Assembly: GCA_964449325.1 (NCBI GenBank)
Contig: CAYUYJ010000003.1
Coordinates: 180,829-244,828 of the forward strand
Direction: 5' to 3'
DNA: 64,000 nucleotides
Origin: RGIG3002 sp964449325
GTDB lineage: Bacteria; Bacillota; Clostridia; Lachnospirales; Lachnospiraceae
A program made the position numbers and the translations under genes. Of the stretch, positions 1 through 7,883 are shown piece after piece (within the stretch, counting starts at the first letter, position 1; every line of letters starts with the position of its first letter). Under the pieces are notes generated by a model. The model worked only from the letters and a program-made list of their open reading frames with translations, had not been told where the DNA came from and searched no databases.

Positions 1-1
1 G

Positions 2-634
2 CAAGCGATTTCCGTATGTGAAGAAATCGGCGGAACAATTGTAGGTGAGGAAATAGTTCCTACAGGACATACTGATTTTTCAACTGTAATTACAAAAATC
101 ACCGCTGCAGAGCCGGATGTAATTGTTTCCGGTATGTGGGCAGATTCTGAAACAGCACTTTATAAGCAGCTTGCTAATTATGGTATCAGCATGAAAGATC
201 TCCCTGTAGCATCTGTTACATCAGATGAGAATGTATATAAAGCAGCCGGAAGTGTGTCAGAAGGTGCAATTCTTTGTGCTTCTTACGTAAATACAGTGGA
301 CAACGAAGCAAATACAACATGGAAAGATTCTTATTATACAACATTTGATGACAGCTACGAGCTTACAGCTTTAAGTGAATCAACGTATGTTGGTACTTAT
401 TACTTAATTGAATCTTTAAAGAAAATTGCGGATGGAGATTATTCTACAGAGAATATCTTGAAAAATATGGAAGGTATTACATTGGAAGCACCGGAAGGTG
501 AAATTGTATACAATGCAGATACACATCATTTTAATATGTCTTATAAGATTGGTGTAGCAAATGCAGAAGGTAAGTTGGATGTAGTTTACACTTCTGATTT
601 AGTGGAACAGGATCCATTAGCAAGTGAAAAATAG
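2..634 (+). CDS. Substrate-binding protein of a Urt/Liv-type ABC transporter (3' part)
   Basis: The reading frame is open from the left edge, so the N-terminus and any lipoprotein signal lie outside the window. The product should be the extracytoplasmic receptor that captures solute and delivers it to the permeases downstream. The stretch GHTDFSTVITKITAAEPDVI is typical of type I periplasmic-fold receptors of the Urt (urea/short-chain amide) branch, and the APEGEIVYNADTHH segment near the C-terminus fits the same branch. A hairpin terminator follows the stop codon, so the receptor is probably made in excess over the permeases, a common arrangement for ABC importers. The ligand cannot be read from sequence. 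Urea itself is not supported, because no urease or urea amidolyase gene is in view; branched-chain amino acids remain an alternative. Confidence 0.85.
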   Translation, partial: QAISVCEEIGGTIVGEEIVPTGHTDFSTVITKITAAEPDVIVSGMWADSETALYKQLANYGISMKDLPVASVTSDENVYKAAGSVSEGAILCASYVNTVDNEANTTWKDSYYTTFDDSYELTALSESTYVGTYYLIESLKKIADGDYSTENILKNMEGITLEAPEGEIVYNADTHHFNMSYKIGVANAEGKLDVVYTSDLVEQDPLASEK

Positions 635-650
635 CATTAAGAATATTAAA

Positions 651-684
651 ATGCCCCGAGGATGGAGAACCACGGGGCATTTTT
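651..684 (+). terminator. Hairpin terminator/attenuator after the receptor gene
   Basis: ATGCCCCG (651-658) pairs with CGGGGCAT (673-680), followed by TTTT. It lies between receptor and permease genes on the same strand, so partial read-through would set their ratio. Confidence 0.75.
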
Positions 685-743
685 GTTTGTATGCATGGTA
701 GATAATAATGTGAATATGTAAATATATAGAAATGAGGGATAAA

Positions 744-1613
744 ATGTTAATTTTAAACCAAATAATGAATGGATTAAATTCCTCTGCAATACTTCTTTTG
801 ACTTCTTTAGGAATCGTTGTTATTTTAGGAAACATGGGCATTGTAAATCTTGCCCATGGAGAATGTATTATGCTTGGAGCATATGTTTGTTTTTTCTGTA
901 CAACAGTGCTCGAGTTGCCGTTTTTGCTTTCTATCCCGGTAGCATTTATAGTACTTGGAATTTTAGGAATCTTCATTAATCAATTCATGATAAAAAAACT
1001 GATGCAGAAAAATGGTGGAAAAGTAGCGGAAACAATGTTGGCGACCTATGGTTTGTCATTAATTTTGAAACAGGGAACAAAATTAATTTTTGGGGCAAAC
1101 CTGCAGTACGTGGAAAATCCTTTTAAGGGGACTATAAAGTTAGGAAGTATTATTATTCCGGTTTATAATATTGTGGTTATTATTGTTGCACTACTTGTTT
1201 TGTTAACAACCTACATCCTTTTTTTTAAAACGGCATTTGGTCGTCAGATGAGGGCAACAACAGGAAATCGTGTGATGACAGAATGTCTGGGTATTAATAC
1301 AGGAAAAATTGATAACTTTACCTTTGGTTATGGATTTGGACTGGCAGGAGTCGCAGGTGTCATGATTGCTCCGATTTTAGGTGTTACACCATTTCTCGGA
1401 GAAAAATATCTGACGAATGCATTTATGAATGTGATTGTAGGTGGATTAAATTCACTTCTGGGAACAGGATTTTCCTCAGCATTAATTGGAGAATCCATTA
1501 CCATATTAAGTGGTTTTAGTAATGAAATCAGTGCAAAGCTGCTTATTTTCATTATTGTTATTATATTAATCAGATTTAAACCGGAAGGCTTATTCACAAA
1601 GGAAAGGAGATAG
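744..1613 (+). CDS. urtB: ABC transporter permease, UrtB/LivH type
   Basis: Integral membrane permease forming half of the transport channel. The protein has about eight hydrophobic segments. Near the N-terminus it carries GIVNLAHGECIMLGAY, matching the N-terminal signature of LivH/UrtB permeases. The start at 744 is preferred over an in-frame ATG at 732 because GAGGGAT sits 5-6 bases before 744 and nothing comparable precedes 732. The gene ends 6 bases before the next permease, so the two are co-translated. Overall resemblance is closer to UrtB than to LivH, judged by eye only. Confidence 0.82.
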   Translation: MLILNQIMNGLNSSAILLLTSLGIVVILGNMGIVNLAHGECIMLGAYVCFFCTTVLELPFLLSIPVAFIVLGILGIFINQFMIKKLMQKNGGKVAETMLATYGLSLILKQGTKLIFGANLQYVENPFKGTIKLGSIIIPVYNIVVIIVALLVLLTTYILFFKTAFGRQMRATTGNRVMTECLGINTGKIDNFTFGYGFGLAGVAGVMIAPILGVTPFLGEKYLTNAFMNVIVGGLNSLLGTGFSSALIGESITILSGFSNEISAKLLIFIIVIILIRFKPEGLFTKERR

Positions 1614-1619
1614 AGAAAA

Positions 1620-2708
1620 ATGAAAAGGAAAAACTTGGAAAACACACCGGTCAACCGGTACATAGATATTATTCTTTTTCTGTTTTTATTGATATTTCCG
1701 CTGATTTTCTCTCAGTTCCGTGTAGAACTTATGGGAAAAACGATGGTGTATATGTTGTTTGCATTATCCCTTGATTTAATATGGGGCTATGCAGGCTTGA
1801 TGAGTATGGGACATGCAGTATTATTCGGAATCGGCGGATATATTTTAGGACTTTCCTATACATTGAAGGACGGACTTCCGGAGTTTATGCGCAGAGTCGG
1901 AATAGAAAGTATTCCGGTGTTCTTTAAACCGTTGCTTAATACCAATGTTGCATTTATTTTAAGTATTGTATTGGCCGGAGTGGTAGCATTTATTTTAGGG
2001 TATTTTATTTTTTCCAGTAAGATTAATGGTGTTTTCTTCTCTTTGGTTACCTTGGCACTTGCTGAGATTTTTAGTACTTTTATTTCTAATCAGAGCAATT
2101 ATACAAATGGTTCAAACGGTTTAGAATCTCTTCCGAGAGAATTATTTGGTTACTGTTTTAATTTGAATGAAATGTATTATATTATTTTTATTCTCCTACT
2201 TTTAGTATATCTGTTTTGCAGATGGCTTATGAGCTCGCGTTTCGGAAAAACCTTGGAAGGTATCCGGGAAAATGAGGCACGACTTACTTTTATGGGGTAC
2301 GATCCAACCAACTTTAAAATTGCTGTATATACTATCTCCGGCATGATTGCAGGGCTTGCGGGTGCACTTTATATTCCGATTAACAACTTTATTTCTCCGA
2401 GTGATATCGGTGTTACATTGTCTACTTACGTTTTAGTTTGGGTTGCAATTGGCGGAACCGGAAACCTGACAGGAGCACTTCTCGGTACAATGGGACTTTA
2501 TTGGCTACAGATATTATTGTCCGAGAAATTTTCAGATTTATGGCTTCTTACATTAGGTGTTTTAATTATTCTTGTTGTATTCTTTATCCCGAAGGGATTT
2601 GTAGGAGTTTTGCTGGATTATCAGTACCAGAAGAAAGCACAGAAAATTGTAAATAAGTCCGATGGAAGCAGTAGTGATTCGACAGAAAAGGAGGAGAACA
2701 ATGAGTGA
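1620..2708 (+). CDS. urtC: ABC transporter permease, UrtC/LivM type
   Basis: Second permease of the importer, 362 residues, with many hydrophobic helices. The N-terminal motif DLIWGYAGLMSMGHAVLFGI is the LivM/UrtC signature. The ribosome binding site AAAGGAGATAG precedes the ATG. The C-terminal tail is charged and low-complexity (SDGSSSDSTEKEENNE). The last 8 bases overlap the start of the ATPase gene, indicating translational coupling. Confidence 0.84.
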   Translation: MKRKNLENTPVNRYIDIILFLFLLIFPLIFSQFRVELMGKTMVYMLFALSLDLIWGYAGLMSMGHAVLFGIGGYILGLSYTLKDGLPEFMRRVGIESIPVFFKPLLNTNVAFILSIVLAGVVAFILGYFIFSSKINGVFFSLVTLALAEIFSTFISNQSNYTNGSNGLESLPRELFGYCFNLNEMYYIIFILLLLVYLFCRWLMSSRFGKTLEGIRENEARLTFMGYDPTNFKIAVYTISGMIAGLAGALYIPINNFISPSDIGVTLSTYVLVWVAIGGTGNLTGALLGTMGLYWLQILLSEKFSDLWLLTLGVLIILVVFFIPKGFVGVLLDYQYQKKAQKIVNKSDGSSSDSTEKEENNE

Positions 2709-3468
2709 ACCGTTATTGAAAATAAAACATCTCTCCGTAGATTTTAAAGGCTTTCAGGTTATTGATGATATTGACTTAAATATTAGGGAAGGAGAACTCC
2801 GGGTAATTATTGGACCAAACGGAGCCGGAAAAACAACCTTAATGGACATGATAACCGGAAAAACAAAACCCACATCCGGAAAAATTATGATAGCCGGCGA
2901 AAATATCACAAAAAAGGAACCGAGTATTATCTCTTCTAAGTATAAGATTTGTCGTAAATTTCAGGGACCGAACGTATTTGACAATATGACCGTTTATGAC
3001 AATATTTTAATGTCTGTTTCAGGATATTCCAGTGTATGGAAGACATTAACCTTCCGTAAGACAAAAGAAATAGAAGATCGAATACAGGAAATATTAGGAT
3101 TTATCAATCTTTCCAATGAACAGGAAATTCTCGCTGTGAATCTTTCACATGGTCAGCGACAGTGGCTTGAGATAGGTATGGTTATGGCACAAGATGCCAG
3201 ATTGATTGTATTGGACGAACCTACAGCAGGCATGACGGCTTCCGAAACATACAAAACCGGCGAATTAATTTTGAAGCTAAAAGAAACCGGAAAGCATACC
3301 ATGATTGTTATCGAGCATGATATGGATTTTGTAAAGCAGATTGCAGAGACAGTGACTGTACTGTATCAGGGAAAATTTCTTGCGGAAGGTACTTATGATG
3401 AAATTGAGAAAAACCCGAAGGTGGTACAGGTATACTTAAAAGATAATGATAATGAGGAAAAAGGATAA
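2701..3468 (+). CDS. urtD: ABC transporter ATP-binding protein, UrtD/LivG type
   Basis: Cytoplasmic ATPase of the importer, 255 residues. Walker A is GPNGAGKTT, the signature region is NLSHGQRQWLEIGM, and Walker B is LIVLDEPTAGM. The phrase GELRVIIGPNGAGKTTLMDM is characteristic of UrtD rather than LivG. The start at 2701 was chosen because AAGGAGGAGAAC lies directly upstream; an upstream extension would overlap the previous gene by about 45 bases without its own binding site. The ATGAGTGA overlap with the permease gene points to coupled translation. Confidence 0.86.
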   Translation: MSEPLLKIKHLSVDFKGFQVIDDIDLNIREGELRVIIGPNGAGKTTLMDMITGKTKPTSGKIMIAGENITKKEPSIISSKYKICRKFQGPNVFDNMTVYDNILMSVSGYSSVWKTLTFRKTKEIEDRIQEILGFINLSNEQEILAVNLSHGQRQWLEIGMVMAQDARLIVLDEPTAGMTASETYKTGELILKLKETGKHTMIVIEHDMDFVKQIAETVTVLYQGKFLAEGTYDEIEKNPKVVQVYLKDNDNEEKG

Positions 3469-3482
3469 AAAGGAGGCATAGC

Positions 3483-4187
3483 ATGAGCTTAGTTGCAGAG
3501 AAAATCAATGTAAATTATGGAAAAAGCAAGGTAGTAACCGGCGCCTCCTTAACAATAGAGCAGGGTGAAAAGGTTGCACTGCTTGGAAGAAACGGTGTAG
3601 GAAAAACCACACTATTAAAAGGAATCATGGGTGTTCTGCCGATTGAGGGAAACGGAAAGCTTTCCATTGACGGAACAGACTTAACAAAAAAGACTGCGCA
3701 TTTACATAATCTTGCAGGCATTGGCTATGTACCGCAGGGCAGGGAAATAATTCCCGATTTGACTGTAAAAGAAAATATCGAACTGGGTGGTCTTGGGCAT
3801 AAAGAAGTAAATATGAAGGAGCAGTATGAGAAAGTACTTGCATATTTTCCGGCATTAAAACCGCATTTAAGCCGTCCGGGTGGAGTATTATCCGGTGGGC
3901 AACAGCAACAGCTGGCAATTGCAAGGTGCCTTATGGGTGCACCTAAAATTGTACTTTTAGATGAACCTACAGAAGGAATCCAACCGAATATTGTATTTGA
4001 AATTGCAGGTATTATTAATGCAATCTCAAAGGAAATGGGGCTCAGTGTTATAGTTGTTGAGCAGAATTTGAAATTTGCAAGACGTGTGGCAGACAGATTT
4101 TTGATTATGCAAAAGGGTGAAATTGTCTGTAACGGTAGCATAGATGAATTGACCGATGAAGTGGGAAAGAAATATCTGTCTGTATAG
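3483..4187 (+). CDS. urtE: ABC transporter ATP-binding protein, UrtE/LivF type
   Basis: Second ATPase, 234 residues. Walker A is GRNGVGKTT, followed by GIGYVPQGREIIPDLTV (typical of UrtE/LivF), the signature LSGGQQQQLAIARCL and Walker B IVLLDEPTEGI. AAAAGGAGG precedes the ATG with normal spacing. It completes a receptor-permease-permease-ATPase-ATPase set in the canonical Urt order. Confidence 0.86.
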   Translation: MSLVAEKINVNYGKSKVVTGASLTIEQGEKVALLGRNGVGKTTLLKGIMGVLPIEGNGKLSIDGTDLTKKTAHLHNLAGIGYVPQGREIIPDLTVKENIELGGLGHKEVNMKEQYEKVLAYFPALKPHLSRPGGVLSGGQQQQLAIARCLMGAPKIVLLDEPTEGIQPNIVFEIAGIINAISKEMGLSVIVVEQNLKFARRVADRFLIMQKGEIVCNGSIDELTDEVGKKYLSV

Positions 4188-4202
4188 AAGGGGGAGAATA
4201 AA

Positions 4203-4835
4203 ATGAAAAACTATGTCATAACAATTGCCAGAGGATTTGGTAGTGGTGGTAAAGAAATTGGAAATATGCTGTCGGCAGAGCTTGGAATCCCATGCTATGA
4301 AAAGCAGATTTTAATGATGGCATCTGAAAGCAGTGGACTCAGTGAATCCTTGTTTTCCCAAGTAGATGAAAAGCTTCGGGGAAGCTTTGCTAAAAATAAA
4401 TTAAAAGGGTATCCTAACACAAATAAAGTGGTAGAACCTACCGAGAAAAAATTCATTTCGGATATTAATTTATTTAATATTCAGGCGGAAATTATCAGAG
4501 AACTTGCGAAAACAGAGTCATGTATTATTATTGGTAAATGTGCGGATTCCATTTTGAGATCCTATGATAATGTAGTCAGCGTTTATATTGAGGCACCACG
4601 TAAAGCATGTGTGGAATCTATCATGGAAAAAATGGGTGTGGATGAACAGGAAGCGCACACTATGATTTATCATACAGATAAGTATCGTGCCGAATATTAT
4701 AAATACTATTCCGGTGGTGGTGAATGGACCAATCCGATTAATTATGATATGACCTTAAACAGCTATCGAATAGGCAGACAGAATTGTGTGGAAGTCATTA
4801 AACAATATTTAAAAATTAAAGGTTTTATTGAGTAA
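4203..4835 (+). CDS. Cytidylate-kinase-like P-loop protein
   Basis: 210 residues resembling the cytidylate kinase-like family (PF13189 type). The N-terminus ITIARGFGSGGKEIG contains a modified P-loop, and IIIGKCADSIL and the SVYIEAPR segment fit nucleotide-kinase folds. The gene begins 15 bases after urtE behind AGAAGGGGGAG, so it is the last gene of the transporter operon. In this family the substrate is usually not known, and phosphorylation of CMP is not established. Its place in a nucleobase-like uptake operon suggests handling of a nucleotide or regulatory role, which is inference. Confidence 0.75.
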   Translation: MKNYVITIARGFGSGGKEIGNMLSAELGIPCYEKQILMMASESSGLSESLFSQVDEKLRGSFAKNKLKGYPNTNKVVEPTEKKFISDINLFNIQAEIIRELAKTESCIIIGKCADSILRSYDNVVSVYIEAPRKACVESIMEKMGVDEQEAHTMIYHTDKYRAEYYKYYSGGGEWTNPINYDMTLNSYRIGRQNCVEVIKQYLKIKGFIE

Positions 4836-4857
4836 ATGAGTAATAACATTAAAATTA

Positions 4858-4906
4858 AGAAAGTCGGATGAAATCATAATTTGTGACTTCATCCGACTTT
4901 CTATTT
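4858..4906. terminator. Bidirectional terminator between convergent genes
   Basis: A perfect 15-bp inverted repeat (4858-4872 with 4888-4902) is followed by ATTTTT on the + strand and preceded by A-rich sequence that serves the - strand. It separates the kinase-like gene from the convergent deaminase gene. Confidence 0.85.
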
Positions 4907-4944
4907 TTCGTGGAACAGAAACGATAGGTAACATTCGATATCAG

Positions 4945-6204
4945 TTACAGTGTCGGTGCAACAGTGACCTTTTCCGGTTCCTTCTGCATTAATATCTTAC
5001 CTTCTTTTATACTTAAAATTACACTTGCGCGATTGCGAATTGCTTCAAATTCATTTTCAGCATTTATAACTATAAAGGAAGCAGGATTACCTTCTTTCAT
5101 GTAATATTCATCTCCGAGGCACAAAGTCTTTGCACCGTTTACGGTAATCAAATCCAATCCCCTTTGTATTTGTGAGACACGCATCATATGGGACATATGT
5201 AAAGCAAAATCAACCTGATTAATTAAATTACCATTTCCGAGTGGATACCAGGGGTCGGAAATGGAATCCTGACCGAGACTGACATTGATTCCGTTTTCTG
5301 TAAGCTCATCAATTCTGGTAAGTCCGCGTCTTTTTGGATAAGAATCATAACGTCCCTGTAAATAGCAGTTTTCCGTAGGACAGGAAATGAAATTCAAGCC
5401 GGCGTGTTTAAATTTACTCATCATTTTAAAGGCATATGCATTACTATAGGAGCCCATTGCGCAAGTATGGCTGGCAGCAGCCCTATCTCCGATTCCTGTA
5501 AAGTAGCTTTCAGCAGCAACCGCTTCAACAAAGCGGGATTGTTCGTCATCGGTTTCATCACAATGGATATCAACAAGCTTATCGTATTTCTGAGCCAGTT
5601 CAAAAGCCTTTTTGACAGAAGCTACACCCTGTTCCCGTGTAAACTCAAAATGAGGAATGCCGCCCACTACATCTGCTCCCATCCTTAAAGCTTCTTCTAC
5701 TAATTTATCTCCATCGGGATAAGCATAGTAGCCTTCCTGCGGAAATGCGATAAGCTGTATTGTTACAATATCCTTTAACTCTTCTTTCAACTCCAGCATT
5801 GCTTTTAGTGCGGTAAAATTCGGGTCACTTACATCAACATGAGTACGGATATATTGAATGCCGCTTGTAATCTGATTATAGATAGCTTTTCTTGCACGTT
5901 TTTTTATAATTTCAGGTGTCAGAGCCTGTTTGGATTCTGACCATTTATCGATGGCTTCAAACAAAGTGCCGCTTGCGGTTGGCTCCTTTGGAAGACTTGC
6001 TGTATAAACATAGTCCAGATGAATATGAGATTCGACAAAAGGTTCACATACGAGATGTCCGTTTAAGTCAAAAGTTTTCACATTGGTGTATTTGGCAGAA
6101 AGGTTCTCACCGATTTCTGTATACTTGCCATTCTCTACAAGAATATCTGTCAGTCCTGTTTTATTTCTCAAGACTGCATTCGTAAAAAGGGTTACATTTT
6201 CCAT
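4945..6204 (-). CDS. CodA-family amidohydrolase (cytosine deaminase paralog 1)
   Basis: 419-residue cytoplasmic metal-dependent deaminase closely resembling E. coli CodA. Visible motifs are HIHLD (metal ligands), FPQEG (the Gln that reads the pyrimidine), HCDETDDEQSRFVE, ASHTCAMGSYSNAY and GQDSISDPWYPLG. The start at 6204 was chosen over an in-frame ATG at 6249 because GGTGGAG lies just upstream. By residue number, the catalytic Asp falls at 313 as in E. coli, but the next residue is Ser314 instead of Asp; Trp319 is kept. That change near the substrate suggests a ligand other than cytosine, for example another cyclic amidine. The gene is divergent from hydA across a shared control region. Confidence 0.82.
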   Translation of the reverse strand: MENVTLFTNAVLRNKTGLTDILVENGKYTEIGENLSAKYTNVKTFDLNGHLVCEPFVESHIHLDYVYTASLPKEPTASGTLFEAIDKWSESKQALTPEIIKKRARKAIYNQITSGIQYIRTHVDVSDPNFTALKAMLELKEELKDIVTIQLIAFPQEGYYAYPDGDKLVEEALRMGADVVGGIPHFEFTREQGVASVKKAFELAQKYDKLVDIHCDETDDEQSRFVEAVAAESYFTGIGDRAAASHTCAMGSYSNAYAFKMMSKFKHAGLNFISCPTENCYLQGRYDSYPKRRGLTRIDELTENGINVSLGQDSISDPWYPLGNGNLINQVDFALHMSHMMRVSQIQRGLDLITVNGAKTLCLGDEYYMKEGNPASFIVINAENEFEAIRNRASVILSIKEGKILMQKEPEKVTVAPTL

Positions 6205-6247
6205 AATTTTTCTCCACCGTTCCTTTTTTAATGTTTTATTTTTATCC

Positions 6248-6276
6248 ACATTAGCCTAAGAAAATAAAAAATTCAA
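6248..6276 (-). promoter_or_regulatory. Promoter for the codA-like gene
   Basis: Read on the - strand, TTGAAT (complement of 6271-6276) and TAATGT (complement of 6248-6253) are spaced by 17 bases, about 40 bases upstream of the chosen start. Confidence 0.5.
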
Positions 6277-6338
6277 TGGAATTTAAACAGCTTTTTTGTA
6301 AAACGGGAAATTTTGTATATGGGCATAGAAAACCTTGA

Positions 6339-6365
6339 TTTCTTTGTGCAGCCGACACAAAGAAA
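6339..6365. promoter_or_regulatory. Operator-like palindrome in the divergent control region
   Basis: TTTCTTTGTG (6339-6348) and CACAAAGAAA (6356-6365) form a perfect 10-bp inverted repeat with a 7-base spacer. It sits in the roughly 260-base gap between the divergent codA-like gene and hydA, with no T-tract, so it reads as a regulator-binding site rather than a terminator. No matching regulator gene is in the window. Apart from this and the - strand promoter, I see nothing else in the gap. Confidence 0.55.
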
Positions 6366-6464
6366 AGGGTCAAAGAACGTGTTAAACTACAGAATAAAAA
6401 ATAAAACAGAAAGGCAGTATTGCAGATAAACAGTATTGCTTAAGAACAGAAAGGATGAGCGGAT

Positions 6465-7862
6465 ATGAGTACATTATTGATTAAAAACGGAACGATTGTT
6501 ACTGCTTCAGACGAATACAAAGCAGACATTTATGTGAAGGATGGAAAAATCGAAGAAATTGGAACAGGTCTTTCTGAGAATGCAGATAAGGTTGTAGATG
6601 CAGCTGGAAAGTATGTACTGCCCGGGGGAGTAGACCAGCATACTCATTTCAATTTCAAATTCGGTGATGCGGTTGTTATGGGATGGGAAACAACAACCGG
6701 TGCAGTAGTAGGTGGGACTACAACTGTAATTGATTTTGCAAATCAGGTCATTGGTAAATCCATGAAGGAATCCGTAGAGGAATATGTAACCGAGAAAATA
6801 GAAGGAAAAGCATGCTGTGATTACAATCTTCATACTGTAGTTTTTGAATCTAAGGATGAGATTATTAATGAGATTGCAAAGCTTCCCGAATATGGTATTG
6901 CTACTTGCAAACTGTTTATGGCGTATAAAGGACATCCACAGCACTGTGATGATGACGCAGTATTAAAAGCACTTATGGCAGCTGCACCTGCCGGTGTGAC
7001 AATTATGACACATTGTGAAAATGCAGAAATGATAGATGTACTTCAGAAAAAATGTTTGTCAGAGGGACATACGGAGCCCTTCGGTCATGCCATTTCCAGA
7101 CCGCCAATCGTAGAAACAGAAGCAACGCAGAGGGCAATTTCCTTAGCTAAGTTAGCAAAGGCGCCATTGTATATTGTCCATGTAACAACAAAGGATGCAA
7201 TGGAAGCAGTAAGGGATGCACAGGCAGAAGGTTATCCTATTTTTGGTGAAACCTGTACCCATTATTTGACGCTGACAACAGACAATCTGGCTAAGCCTGG
7301 GTTTGAAGGTGCAAAATATGTATGTTCACCGGCGTTAAGGGGACAGGAAGACTTGGATGCACTTTGGGCGGCTGTAAAACAGGGTTATCTGAATGCTATC
7401 AGTTCCGATCACTGCGGATTTAATTTTTCCGTACATAAACAGCAGGGTAAAGACGATTTTACCAATATTCCTAATGGTGCACCGGGTATGCAGGACAGAA
7501 TGAACGTGATCTGGACTTACGGCGTGGAAGCAGGGAAAATTTCCAGACAAAAATATGTAGAGCTTTGTTGTACAAATCCTGCAAAAAATAACGGAATATA
7601 TCCTCAAAAGGGTACACTTGCCATTGGTTCAGATGCAGATATTGTCATTTTTGATCCGGAATACACAGGAAAGTTTACAGTGAAAGATAGTCTTCAAGGA
7701 GTAGATTACAATGCCTATGAGGGCATGGAACAGAAGGGGCGTCCCACAAAAGTATTTTTACGGGGTGAACTGGTAGCTGAAGATGGAAAATATGTAGGAA
7801 CTCCGGGAACCGGAAAATTTGTAAAAGCAAAACCGTTTGCAATGGCTTATCAGGGTGTATAG
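6465..7862 (+). CDS. hydA: Dihydropyrimidinase / D-hydantoinase
   Basis: 465 residues, the usual size for this family. The enzyme opens cyclic imide or ureide rings (dihydropyrimidines, hydantoins) to N-carbamoyl amino acids. Visible metal-site motifs are DQHTHFNF, the lysine expected to be carbamylated in CKLFMAYKG, THCEN, YIVHVTT and SSDHCGF. The binding site GAAAGGATGAG precedes the ATG. The gene is followed after 21 bases by a second codA-like gene, so deamination and ring opening are probably coordinated. In gut anaerobes hydA-type genes are also found in purine-degradation clusters, but none of the usual partner genes are visible here. Confidence 0.88.
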   Translation: MSTLLIKNGTIVTASDEYKADIYVKDGKIEEIGTGLSENADKVVDAAGKYVLPGGVDQHTHFNFKFGDAVVMGWETTTGAVVGGTTTVIDFANQVIGKSMKESVEEYVTEKIEGKACCDYNLHTVVFESKDEIINEIAKLPEYGIATCKLFMAYKGHPQHCDDDAVLKALMAAAPAGVTIMTHCENAEMIDVLQKKCLSEGHTEPFGHAISRPPIVETEATQRAISLAKLAKAPLYIVHVTTKDAMEAVRDAQAEGYPIFGETCTHYLTLTTDNLAKPGFEGAKYVCSPALRGQEDLDALWAAVKQGYLNAISSDHCGFNFSVHKQQGKDDFTNIPNGAPGMQDRMNVIWTYGVEAGKISRQKYVELCCTNPAKNNGIYPQKGTLAIGSDADIVIFDPEYTGKFTVKDSLQGVDYNAYEGMEQKGRPTKVFLRGELVAEDGKYVGTPGTGKFVKAKPFAMAYQGV

Positions 7863-7883
7863 TGGAGACAAGGAGGAGTAAGT

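Noticed and set aside
1..4187. Urea transporter with urea as the substrate
   Set aside because: The subunits look Urt-like, but no urease or urea amidolyase genes are in view and deaminase/hydantoinase genes are; the ligand was left open.
6250..6464. Purine or other riboswitch before hydA
   Set aside because: I looked for conserved purine-aptamer bases and found only the operator-like palindrome; no terminator follows.
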